Of a DNA stretch of 64,000 nucleotides, positions 13,661-23,996 are shown piece by piece. Numbering within the stretch: the stretch's first letter is position 1; every line of letters starts with the position of its first letter. The translations under genes and the position numbers were made by a program. The notes under the pieces are model-generated. The model saw only the letters and a list, made by a program, of their open reading frames with translations, was not told the origin of the DNA and made no database searches. The stretch is from Straminergon stramineum (taxonomy: Eukaryota > Streptophyta > Bryopsida > Hypnales > Calliergonaceae), in assembly GCA_963920665.1 (NCBI GenBank), contig OY987267.1, forward strand, positions 22,754,001 through 22,818,000, read 5' to 3'.

Positions 13661-13974
13661 ACAAAAACTTTCAGCCCTGCAGAGGACTGTTAAGACTTAA
13701 TTTCTGGCCCCCCTACGGTGCAAATAAAGAAAAATAAATAAGTATTATTTTTTGAAAAAAAAATAAAAATTAAAAATTAAAAAAAAAATCTTTGAAATTT
13801 TTTTGAAAAATTAAAAAATAGTCAATCTGATATGGCATTGATGTGGCACCAGTAGTGCCATGTTAGATTCCATATTTTGGAAAATAAAAAATAATTTTTT
13901 ATTCTGATTTTTTTCTATAATTGCACTATTTGGGTGCAAAACTCGCAGCCTCTTTGAGGGCTGAAACTTTTTGT
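13661..13974. mobile_element. 314-bp MITE nested in Stowaway-like element 1
   Basis: Terminal inverted repeats of about 25 bp start ACAAAAACTTTCAGCCCT and end AGGGCTGAAACTTTTTGT. The paralogous Stowaway-like element (near 40270-40290) lacks this segment, giving an empty site. Flanks AATGCATT and AATGAATC suggest an imperfect 8-bp target duplication, compatible with hAT or Mutator types. There is no coding capacity. Confidence 0.65.
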
Positions 13975-14872
13975 AATGAATCTAACCATTTAGAACAAGG
14001 CAGAGTGGCATGTTCAGATGGCTTGTATAAGATGCTCAAATGGCTTACATAAGAAGGCCCCACAACACATTCACAACAAATCTATAGCCATGTTCACCGA
14101 AGAAATGTGCAGGACTATGATATAATGGACGTACTAATATATTGCAAGTAATGACTTGGTCTTTGTAGAATTGTGGGAATGATAGAACAACATCTCAAGT
14201 AGCATGGGAACTATGCTAGAGTGGCCAAATGAGTGGCCATTGGTGCTCCTTATAAATGCCCCCCAAACCCTTCTTCTGAACACTCCAAAATTGCACTTCA
14301 ACCCCTAAAGGACTAAGCTGTGTTTTTTGGCAACATAGCGATTTTGGGCAGCTCACTATGAATAGAAAAACTCACTATATTTTTTGAATTTTTTTTGGAT
14401 GTGGGGGTGAGGAGAACCTTGCTGCTCTACAAAAAAATTTACAATCAAATGTGCCTGTAAATAATTATGGGGCAAAATGTCATTTTTCATGGATGGAGGC
14501 AGCATGGACAAGATAATTATCACTACAAGGGAAATTTGCTTGGGAATGCCTGGAAGAGCTTGGGCAAGGTCTTGAGCAACCTCTCGCCCAAGTGTAGAAT
14601 AGGGTACTTCTTTGACATTTTCTAAATTAATAAATTTGACCCAATATAAAAAAGGTGGTGTTAGGGAGGTAGATTCTCTATGGCTTCCTTTACCCTAATA
14701 GAGAGGTTACTCCTAATTCCAAACTGAAATAAAAACAAAAACGTCCACAAGACCAATTGAATCAATAACCAATTATATGTCATTTGACAAACGACCATTC
14801 AAACACAATTTGTTTGTCAATAGAAGCATTTAGTTATTTGACATGTTGTAGGATGGAGAGTGGAGAGGTTGT

Positions 14873-17800
14873 TGTCGCGAGCCGTAATCCTAGAAGTCAC
14901 CAGGTTAGTATTTAAGACTGTATAATCATATAGAATGTTTCAAAATTTTTAAATAGGCAAAAAGGATTGGAACCCTCTTAGCCTAAACATCTCATTATGA
15001 CTAAGAGGATGCTCCAAGTAATCCGTAACGGGATCCAGGACGGAACCGGAATCCGGAAACCCGGATAGCGACAACCTATGGTCTAGACTTCCGGCCTAGA
15101 AAAATAGGGATCCATTATGAGTAAACAATCCGCTTCAGGAATAGTCGGTAAGATGACGGGTACTTAACCCCACCACTCTCATTTGTTCTTCCTCTTTCTT
15201 CCACAACTGTTTTGTACGCGTGTAGTTGAGTGAAAGAGTGGTGAGTTAGTGATCAGGTGAGGAGCTACTGCATGTTCAGATTCCAATGTAGTTTGCAATG
15301 ATGGAGGGGGACATCCGGAAACCGTTAGTGATGGGGCGGATGGTTTGTCCAACCATTCCGGAAAGGTTGAGAGAGTGGTCATAGCTAGAGGATGATCTCA
15401 ATGAGATAAGGTGTGTTGGTTTGTTCTTGAGGCCATGGACTGTAAAGAATGACCGGATGATTTAGGAGCTGATTGTAGGTGCTTCGAATCAGTACGAGTT
15501 GACAGTGAAGGGGAGACCCACAACCTGGACTGACGAGGTCTGGGCTAAGGTTTACAGATTTCCAAAAAAGGGATCTAGTTTAGCTTTCCAGACAGACAAG
15601 TTTACAGTCGGGAAGTTTAAGAATGCAGCCCATTCTAAGGAAGGGTATGCCATTAGTGACTGCCTAGATGCAAGGCAGAGGCATGTCCTAGAGTTCCTGA
15701 TTCCCATCCTATATCCGGATAAGCCTACCCGGGTTACGATTACGGTAGCAAACACCATCTTTGGTGCTATGGAGGGTAGGCCAGTCAATTGGGGCAAGGT
15801 AATTGGAGTAGTAGTCTCCAAGCTTGCCGCTGACGTAGGGAAAGCTAAGATCAGCCCCATTGGTCCTTATCTGTTCCACCTCTACCACTACGCAGAGCTT
15901 CAGAGTGATGCGAAAATGGTAGAGTACAATACCGGATCTACCATCCTCCAATATGGCCTCACAGAAGAAGTAGAGGCAGAGTAACCGCCAATAGAGGAGG
16001 AAGAGGATCCGGAAGAGGAGGAACAACTCTTAGATCGAAGGTGATGGAAGTCCACTGATCCGACGTCCCGAGGGAAGCTTCCGACTCAACAGGAAAATTT
16101 CAGAGGAAGAAGAAGGTGGCATATCCGGATTCTTTAAGACCGGGTTCAATTGGATACTACAAGCACAAGAGTACCACAAGAACCTGGTGGATCTGCTAAG
16201 GAGGACCATCCAGGAGTTGAAGATGGAACCAGAAGACATCCTCGACGCGTTGAAGAAACTTCCCAATCCGGAAGTACTAGAGAAGAAGGAAAAACAAATT
16301 GAAGGCATGGAGAAGGTGGACCTTCAAGCTAGACTGAGCTGGGCTCAAGGAGAGATGGCTGCAGCAAAGTAAAGGGAGAAGGAAGCCCTGCAGCTGGTGA
16401 AGAACCTATCCGGATTAGTAGACAAGCCGGCAGACCTTGTAATGAAGGTGGCTCTCGTGCAGAATCGGCTGGCAGAGGAAGGGCACTTTACCGAATCAAA
16501 GGTGATCTGAATCTTGGTAGACTTCTCCTCGAGGATGGAGTCTACCTTGAAGGAGATGCGTCAACTGCTCGGACGGATTGAACTTGACCATGTCATGGAT
16601 TTCTCCAACTTTCTGGAGATCCACTTCAACATGGAGACTCTAGTCAAGCTGATAGCCTTGATGCCACTATTGTCTAAATCGGAAGCCCCGTGGGAAACTC
16701 TCCAGCATTCGACGAAATCCTTCTCCACACAACTCGAGAAGACAATCCGGGGGAGTGTAAAGACAGCGCGTGAGCTAAGTATACAACCGGAAGTGACACG
16801 GGAGTTAGCACCGCCGGAGATTACGGTTTCACCACCAATCCCAGTATTCCACCTTCCGGAGAAGGAGCCACTTCAAACACCTCTCATCCAAACCCGGGGT
16901 GAATTGGCGGAGCAGATTGGAGGACTGTTGAATCCGGCCCGGACCCATTCGGAAGGATTCGAGCACATGCTACAGCAGCAACAACCAAGGAAAGAGATGG
17001 ACCCCATCATATTGGATGAGACATCTCTAGGCGAGGAAGATGAGAGGGAGATCACTTAGATTGAGAAATTTGAGGAAGAGGAGTACCGGACCGGATCGGA
17101 AGATGAAGAGGAGGAAGAAGGCGAATACTCTCCTCCGGAAATCTAGAAGATTCAGACCTAGGCAACGTTGAGGATGACACCGGTGAAGGCAACTCCAAAA
17201 GCGACGCTGAGGTCATCCACGAGAACACCAGCAAGTCAAGGTGGGAGCAGCCAAAAGAAGGTGCAAAAGGCGAAGTAGTTAGGATTTTAGGCAGTTAGGA
17301 TTTGAGTTTTGAATCGGATCCGGATTTCCAGGTGTGGGACCAGGTTCCGGATTTGTAGGATCTGACTTTTCCGGGTTTCTTGGGAGTTTTGTGAGTGGTC
17401 ACCTGGATTTCCGGGTGACTTTTTGGCCTTTTTGGCTTTGGATGTTTTGAGTTTTTAAGTGAGGGGTAGGTTTGTTGCCTCTCATTCCATCCTAGCGTTA
17501 TAGTTTATATTTTGTCATCCTTTCTTTAATTTGAGCCACTAAGTGGACCCTCAGGAATTGACTTGTCGTATATCCAGCTTTCTAGTGTTGTCTTGTAAGT
17601 GTGTGGAAGTATAAGAGAGGAGGAGGAAAGGAGGAATCCGGATCTAAAGGGATTTGGAGCTAAGTTGAGAGGAACGTTTGTGACGTAGTCTAAACTAGTA
17701 ATTTCAATCTTGAGCATGTGTCTTTAAACTCCCGGAACGGGAATCTGATTGGAAGTGGTGTGGGTGCAGATCCGAAATGCCAGGGAGGGTTCCGTAGGGA

Positions 17801-18352
17801 GATAAACAACCGCTAGTGGGAGAAATCCCCATACCACTTACTGGAAGGTTAGCCAAACCCTAGGATCAGTCTAGGAAACGACTTACAATTCCTATATCAG
17901 TTCCGCTTTCTGTTGATCTGTCGTCGTAGTGAAAAAGTCTAGAGGTGGCTCTGTGTGACCTACCTTCCGGATTGGCCATCCGGAAAGTTGTGAGAGTATT
18001 TCCGGGCTGATCTAATGCAACAGTTGGTCTAAAGTGTGTGTTGTGGAAATTAGAGAGAGAAGAGAGTGTGAGAAATAAGAGTGGTGAGTCCCTACCCCTC
18101 TATACAATTAAAGGAGGACCCTGTGAGGGTAACACAGAGGTACAAAAAACCGGTGTGTATGTGTGAAGTGACGGATCCGGAATCTGGAAAAGGATTGGAA
18201 TCCGGATTTGATTCCGGAAGGAGAGTGCTTAAGTGAGTAAAACAGATAATCTAGACTTGCAGCAACATACTAGAATCCCTGGGGACGATATTTCGAGTTA
18301 GTTTACACGTTTTGGTGTTGTAAATGGTATTTACCGCCCGCTACGCGTACGA
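14873..18352. mobile_element. TCCGGA-rich element with palindromic TGTCG...CGACA ends
   Basis: A compositionally distinct 3.5-kb block begins TGTCGCGAG and ends GCGTACGACA. Adjacent bases GTTGT and ATTGT could be a 4-5 bp target duplication. Inside, the hexamer TCCGGA and near variants recur dozens of times in coding and non-coding parts, while the flanks have almost none. It carries the decayed coding region at 15380-17150. Its end holds 'ccctggggacgatatttcg' and 'ccgcccgctacgcgtacga', resembling the conserved 3' part of some plant Ty3/gypsy (Athila-like) internal regions. No second LTR was found, so the class remains open. Confidence 0.5.
15380..17150 (+). pseudogene. Decayed element-encoded protein (plant-transposon-domain-like, then coiled coil)
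   Basis: One protein can be followed through several stops and a frame change. From 15384 the frame reads LEDDLNEIR and then ...TVKNDRMI, has a TAG at 15463, and continues to a TAA at 15982. This part contains ELTVKGRPTTWTDEVW, TITVANTIFGAMEGRPVNWG and ISPIGPYLFHLYH, a pattern like the putative plant transposon protein domain near Athila-type elements (my recollection, not a search). An acidic linker follows, then another frame (about 16055-17150) with FFKTGFNWILQAQEYHKNLV, a likely coiled coil and Pro/Glu-rich text, broken by stops at 16370, 16508 and 17057. Several stops can be explained as CAG to TAG changes. It is not functional as it stands. Confidence 0.6.
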
Positions 18353-18450
18353 CAATTGTTTTTATAATCAAATCCATTATCCATCAAGAATTCTGAAAGG
18401 GTATGGGATAATTTGAAGATGAGAGCTTGATCGCTCATTGTCTAAAGATA

Positions 18451-18940
18451 GGAATTATGTTCAAAGTAGAATTTTAGACCTCATTTTGATATAGTTGAAT
18501 AACTTATTTCAAAAGACTTAGAACTAAAAAAAGTTGGAAAATCAATCTAAGTTTCATTTCCAAAAACCCTTTCGTAATTTTGAGCCTCCAAAAAAAGTTA
18601 TGAACAAAATTTAGAGAGGATATTTGAAAATGTCAATGAAAATGTCTTTTCCAACCCCTCTCTAAAATTTGTCCATAACTTTTTATTGGAGATTCTAAAT
18701 CCCAAACAATTTTTTGGAAATGAAACTTAGCTTGATTTCCTAATTTTTCTTAGTTCAATTTTATTTGAAATAAATTATTCTACTATATCAAAATGAGGTC
18801 TAAAATTCTACTTTGAACATAATTCCTACTTTTTACTTAACTTTGACATGAGTTGATTTCTTAGTAATTCTAATTTACATATCCCACATGGTTTGTTTAT
18901 TAACCTCTTACTACCCCACTTGTATAAAGATCTTCTCTAC
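18451..18940. repeat. Foldback (long inverted repeat), copy 1, left arm truncated
   Basis: 18451-18625 is an inverted copy of about 18650-18826; for example 'tcaaagtagaattttagacc' at the left returns as its complement near 18797-18816. The right side continues to about 18940 with sequence matching the outer right arm of the foldback at 38681-39262, while the equivalent left outer arm is missing. The arms could form a hairpin of about 175 bp. No coding potential. Confidence 0.75.
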
Positions 18941-20009
18941 TCTCCACATATGTATGTGAGCATGTAGCTCTAAAAATGGTTGGAGATTATGTTTTGATAT
19001 TTCTATACTATCAAGATTTAATGTAAAATATCCTGAAATTCTACTTCATTGAGGAACATCTTCAAAATTCAAGGAAAGTGTAATATCTTTGAAATCAAAG
19101 AGAACATGATATAGTGTCAGTGAATTCTGTTGAGTTGGGCTTCACTAACCCTAACCTAATCTCCTCCCTTGCCAAGCCCAATATGCCCATCTGCCCCTAC
19201 ACTTTAGCTTGGATACAAATTGATTGAGCTTGTGAAAGTTTGATATTTTTTGTGATTTTTTTTCTTTTTTTCTCTTCTAGAGCTAGCTAAAATCTAGAAC
19301 TCCAACGTTCAAATTTTGAATAAATCATTGTATGTGCAAGCCACAAATTGTTGAAAAAAGGGCTTTGTATGAGACTTTTTTTGAACCTAGTTCCCTATTA
19401 GAATTTTTTGGTATATGTTCCCCAATTTAAAATATCATAATTTTTTTGAACATGTGGCCAACGTTATCACAAAAATCAAGCAAAAAAATGAAATTAACTT
19501 GTCTAGAAGCCTCCCTAAATCAGAACTGCTCGAAATTTTGGATACCCTCCAAAAATATTTTTTTCAACTTCAAAAACACTCTAATCTCACAATTTGTATG
19601 GTCAAAACCTCCCATTTTCTTACTACAATATAATGAAGTAGTCTAACACAAGATCTTACAATTAGATGCAAAAAAAAAATCATTTTTCATTTTTAGGGAG
19701 CCTTGCTATCAAAACAACCCATTTAGAGTGTTTTTTTGGTGAAACATAGTCAAAGAACTTTAGGGGTTAAAAACCTACTTAAACCTAAAAATTCTAGGAT
19801 GATAGAAGAGCATCAAACTCTACTTACATGTCAAAAAAGATTTTTAAAATTATTATTTTCAAACTTAATCTAGAACATTTTGTTGAACAAGAAGATCATT
19901 TTGGGACGGTGGGAGTAACTGGAAGAAACAAAATATTCACTCTTTAACCTTAGCCAAATAGAGACCAACCACTTAGCTACCTACAACTATCTCAACAATA
20001 CCGTTCACC

Positions 20010-20347
20010 AAAGACATCCCATCTGAGGTAGTCTGCTCTTAAAGTGACCTTTAGAGGGCTGGTTGGCCTTTTGGATGGTTCTCAGATGTACAAAATTATT
20101 TTTTCTTATTTTTCACTTGAAGAAAAATTGATGTGGAATCTAACCCAGGTGGTTTCATATTTTTTGGAGCATTTTTTAATTACTTATGAATTTGTAAAGA
20201 ATTCTACCATAGGTACCTATTCTTGACTGTAGGCCTCACAAAACCCACACATGTGTAGTCTAAAAAAAGATATGGCTTCACGAAAAACAAGCACTGCATC
20301 ATGCAAAAAGTAATAGGTAGGGTTCCAAAATGTGACTTGTACTAAAC
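20010..20347. repeat. Dispersed repeat, copy 2 (inverted partner of 205-490)
   Basis: The reverse complement aligns with 205-490. The left edge 'gtagtctgctcttaaagtgac' also recurs near 33825-33845 as 'gtagtctactcttcaagtgac', so the family has at least three members in the window. Confidence 0.65.
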
Positions 20348-20560
20348 TTAACTCATGAAAGGCCAAGACCTATTTTTTTGACAAAAATCACTCAAAATTG
20401 CCATTTCTGCTACATTCATTCAAGAAAAAAAATTAAAATTAAAAAATTTTAACTGTAGGATCTTGTACTATACTTGTATGAGATCATGAGGTGAAAAATT
20501 TATCAAGTTTGACCATATAGATTGGAAAATATTAGCATTCAAAATTGACAAATGTTAAAC
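20348..20560. repeat. Partial element matching 11531-11730, starting at TTAA
   Basis: TTAA is followed by CTCATGAAAGGCCAAG, a worn version of the CCCCTAAAGG terminus, and then by about 200 bp alignable with 11531-11730. No opposite terminus was found. Confidence 0.5.
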
Positions 20561-20914
20561 CACTCTGACATCATTGACAAAACATTCAATACTTAACACA
20601 TATCCATTTTACAACCTCCTAATGTCCATTTCAGACCCTGACTAGGGACGGTCTGAAGAAGAGGGTCGGAATTGCAGCAGACTACTCTACACATACACTG
20701 GTTCAGAACGTTACACTTCTGCTCAGTATGAGCCTATACTTCTGCTCAATGTGAGCCCTATTCTTGATCAACCAAATACAAGGAATCTTAACAGTCCATT
20801 AGGTTATGGGATATAATGCCGACCGGTCCATAACGTACCACAGCCTCACTCCAAAATCAACTCCATATCCCTTACAATTGGGCCGATCGATCGAATTCTA
20901 GCTACTGAATCTTT
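20561..20914. other. 3' flank of the germin-like gene
   Basis: No gene is seen. 20640-20900 is less AT-rich than the repeats and probably includes the 3' untranslated region of the minus-strand germin-like gene. Confidence 0.4.
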
Positions 20915-22249
20915 CTACCCCCAGTAGCGCGGAATGGAGTTCTTCACCGCCTTCACAGCGGCCGCATCCACTCCGAAAGACTTCTCAATGACAGCGCTAG
21001 TGATGTTGGGCACGAAGATCTGGTTGGCGGTGACGAGGAAACCAGGGTTCTGGGACGTGAGAGTGTTGAAAGTGATGGCAGTTTCGTTGCCCACGTTGAG
21101 CTGGAAGTGCTGCAGCGCCCGCGGGAAGACGGTGAAGTCGCCTTGCTGCAAGGTGGAGGCGTACAGCACGTTGTCGTCGCTGATGAAGCCCGTATACACG
21201 TAGCCTTTCAACACGAAGAGAGTCTCCGTTGCCAGGGGGTGCGTGTGCAGGGGCACCACGCCGCCAATGGCGAAGTCCAGGCGAGCGTGGGAGACCCCCA
21301 TCGTGTTCAGGCCTGGGAACTCGTTCACCGTTGCCAGGTTCACGACGGCACCCGTCTCGGACGCAGAGAAGTCGTCTCCTGTAAGACCATCAGACACAGG
21401 CCCAGATAACCAGAAACCAGGAATAGGTTAATAATTCTGTACGTTTAGAACAGAAGCATACAAACTACACGATTGATTCATTGTGTTTGATTTCATCCAT
21501 CCATGCGGGTGGATTGAACTGTTTTAGTTGAATAGTTTACATGGCTAAAACTTGGAACAGAGAACGCCGATATCGTTAAATTGGTAGAATTCCACGACTT
21601 TGGCACACTGCAAGATGCGTGGTCTGAAATGAGAATTTCTACCAGCCCTTGTTCTTAACGCTTTGTGTACTTGATGAATGTCACAATATTTGGTGCCCAC
21701 AACTACGCCAATTTAACGAAATTGACCATAGAGACACTTTGAAAGAGTGAATACTGGACAGGCAACGAACAATTGATTTGGGAACTTAAGATTAATAAAT
21801 TAATGGTATTCCAATCCTTTTCGTCGGGGTTCAAAGATACTAGCACTAATATATACATACATGTTCATGTTTGAATTGGCATTAAATCTACAAAAGAGTG
21901 AATCATATCATACACTTAGATTGCATATCAAGGGAATTAAACAAGATTACAAATGCAGGAGTGGCTCTGGGGTGTGAATTATTTGAACTGGCTGCAGTTA
22001 ATTAATTCAAGCACAGACAAGCTCACCAGGCTGGCGGAGTCCGCTATAGGTGAAATCCTTGGCGGTGACATCGCCTCTCGGCTTGCAAGGAAACCCATTC
22101 ACCAGGGGCGCCGTAGGCGACAGATCCGCCACGCAGAAGTCCTGCAAGGGGTCGGGGTCGGCAGCGTGCGCAATTTGGAGTACTCCCAGAAGGAATGCAC
22201 AGACGAGAAGGAGCATCCTCATGGAGGATGTGGGGGTGGAAGAGGCCAT
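20915..22249 (-). CDS. Germin-like protein (secreted cupin)
   Basis: Two exons on the minus strand: 22249-22027 and 21378-20915, with a GT-AG intron of 648 bp in phase 1 and a TAG stop. The product has 228 residues, normal for germin-like proteins. Residues 1-29 are a signal peptide ending AHA before ADPDPLQDFCVAD, the typical mature start. Cys39 and Cys55 fit the conserved disulfide. Germin box 1 is PLHTHPLATE (His119, His121, Glu126) and box 2 is GDFTVFPRALQHFQLN (His165), so all four metal ligands are present. By family knowledge this is an apoplastic manganese-binding cupin; some members have oxalate oxidase or superoxide dismutase activity, which sequence alone cannot settle. The ATG at 22249 is the first that gives a complete signal peptide; Met10 and Met12 are alternatives. 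Confidence 0.94.
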
Positions 22250-23053
22250 AGTGGCTAGATCGATCAGTAAAACAATAAAGCTCTCAGTACTCAATTGCAA
22301 TCTCTAAATCAATTACAATGAATAACAAGTTCAGCTGAAGAGTTAGAGGACTGTGTATTCAGTGAGTTCCGAGAATTGATATAAATACATATCTTGCTTG
22401 CATTGCACGCATGGGGCGTGCACCTGACGAGCATCTGCGTTGGGGGATCGATCTTGGGGACTGATCGATTGCGCTGAGGTCGCCATTGAATTGGATGGAC
22501 ACCGAGTTTGTTCCAGGAACCTGACATGCATACCGTGTTCTCAAACACTGCAGGGAATGTGCTTTGAACGTTCTTTTCCCAGGCAAGCGGTCTTCGTCGA
22601 AGAAACCGATCCTCTTTCTCGGTTGCAGCAAGCTCACTCAGTCGGTGTAATATTTAAGTCTATGTTCGGGAAGAACCAGTGGCGACAGTAGTTCAAAGTT
22701 AACCGGTGAAATTGGAGAATAATCCGGTTGCAATTTGAAAACGTTGGCAAAAAAAACCCTGTGAAAAAATCTTCAAAATTTTCTGATTTGAGTAAAAAAT
22801 AGAGAAAAAACCGGTTCAATTTGGGAATTGTCTGAAAATAGTCGGTGAAACTTAAAAGACTTACCGAACGTTGCTCGGTCTAAAGAATCAGTCAACGGAG
22901 TCACAAGGAGGGTGTCAAGCCTCGTCGATCTTCGAGGATAATGCCATCAAATATTTTAATGTCTGCAAAGTCAAGGGTGCAACGAGGTGAGTGTGCTCCC
23001 TTGCTTGGAGTGACAGGCGAATCGAGCGGGGATATCCGATCACCCCTATCTTA
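22250..23053. other. 5' flank of the germin-like gene
   Basis: This contains the presumed promoter of the minus-strand germin-like gene. A weak AT motif (tgtatttatat on the minus strand, 22378-22392) lies about 130 bp upstream of the ATG and could serve as a TATA region. Nothing else is recognisable. Confidence 0.3.
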
Positions 23054-23061
23054 ATATACAC

Positions 23062-23123
23062 GGCCGGGGTGAACCGATCCCCTCGTTCTTCCTCCCGAAG
23101 TCCCGGGTCGGTTCACCCCGGCC
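23062..23123. mobile_element. 62-bp micro-element with 16-bp TIRs and 8-bp target duplication
   Basis: The element starts GGCCGGGGTGAACCGA and ends with its exact reverse complement, leaving only 30 bp between the arms. It is flanked by perfect direct repeats ATATACAC at 23054-23061 and 23124-23131. An 8-bp duplication is the hAT hallmark. It is essentially two terminal repeats joined together. Confidence 0.85.
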
Positions 23124-23319
23124 ATATACACCATCCTCAACACTTCCCACAGGTGCAACGAATTCGAAAGCTCGTCAAGTAAGAGGACTTTTCCTCTTCA
23201 TGATATTTTAACTTTGTTTTCCATAGTCGGTATTCGCACTTGACCAATTGGATAATGTCTCTCAGTTTCTTAATTTAATTGTGTGGCAATGTCTGGGAAG
23301 AATCGGCACCTAGTCTGGC

Positions 23320-23375
23320 GCTTTCCCCGGGGGGTAAACCCAGGGACGAGTGAGTGGTCGGTTCACCTCAATTGT
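23320..23375 (-). repeat. Second 'GGTGAACC' terminus, minus orientation
   Basis: On the minus strand this reads GAGGTGAACCGACCACTCAC then TCGTCCC, aligning with the terminus at 2765 over about 30 bp. No matching opposite end or convincing duplication was found. Confidence 0.45.
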
Positions 23376-23409
23376 TTATCAGGATGATCACCCATTTCCG
23401 ACAGCTGAA

Positions 23410-23992
23410 CCTCTAAAGGACTGGGGGTGTTTGAGCATAGCTCTTGTTTTCTTGACTAGATCTTGTATCAAGCATAATTCCTCCTTTGTTTGGAATAATT
23501 TTGATGATCGCCACTGTTGAAATGAAAGAAGATTTATGTACCCTTCCTATGAAAAAAAGATCAACAAAATCGCATAATTTTTGAAAAAATGTCATTGTTG
23601 ACAAGATTGACGAAAGATGTTCAGTTAGGCAGTACTTTGTGCATACCATGAAATAGAAATGTTGAAATTAGGATGCTCAAAAGTGCTCCAAAAAATCTGA
23701 TTTTTTTCCATGGGTACATAACTACATATCATCATGATATTGATGTGTAATTTTTTTTAAATAATTTTGAGATGTGAAGTGAAAACCCAAAGAGTCTTGT
23801 CCATTCTCAAAAAATTCACCAAAAATCACATACTTCAAGATCATTTCTCAATCGGATTGTACCAACGGATTTAGTGGAAAAAATTATCTGGGGTCTCTTT
23901 ATTGTTCAAAAGTTTTTAGTGAGGTTAGCATATTAAATTTTTTACAAATGTAGTTGTAGAAGCCACATAGTGGCCTTATGGTCCTTTAGAGG
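23410..23992. mobile_element. TTAA-flanked element 2 (583 bp)
   Basis: The left end is CCTCTAAAGGAC and the right end GTCCTTTAGAGG, a perfect 12-bp inverted repeat, flanked by TGAA (23406-23409) and TTAA (23993-23996). The short open frame inside (23413-23649, minus) shows nothing recognisable. Confidence 0.7.
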
Positions 23993-23996
23993 TTAA

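Larger units (their letters stand above)
14302..19766. mobile_element. TTAA-flanked element 1 (CCCCTAAAGG termini), with nested insertions
   Basis: It begins CCCCTAAAGGACTAAG and ends CTTTAGGGG, flanked by TCAA (14298-14301) and TTAA (19767-19770). The paralogous site in Stowaway-like element 2 (around 34650) reads through without it, supporting insertion with a 4-bp duplication. The first 60 bp match copies at 27.9 and 32.7 kb ('ttttttggcaacatag', 'gctcactatgaa'). A TTAA target with CCC/GGG ends is the piggyBac pattern, but no transposase is present. It contains the TCCGGA-rich element and a foldback. Confidence 0.65.
13394..19915. mobile_element. Stowaway/mariner-like element 1, expanded by nested insertions
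   Basis: The left end reads TTCCCTCCATCCCAAAATGA and the right end, reverse-complemented, CTCCCACCGTCCCAAAATGA, flanked by TA on both sides (13392-13393, 19916-19917). This fits the plant Stowaway terminal repeat CTCCCTCCGTCCCAAAATAA and its TA target. Removing the nested insertions (13661-13974 and 14302-19766) leaves under 1 kb, with no transposase, so it is non-autonomous. A second terminal-like motif lies just inside the left end (13440-13455). A paralogue in opposite orientation lies at 34496-41394; unique segments align in reverse order between the two. Confidence 0.8.
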
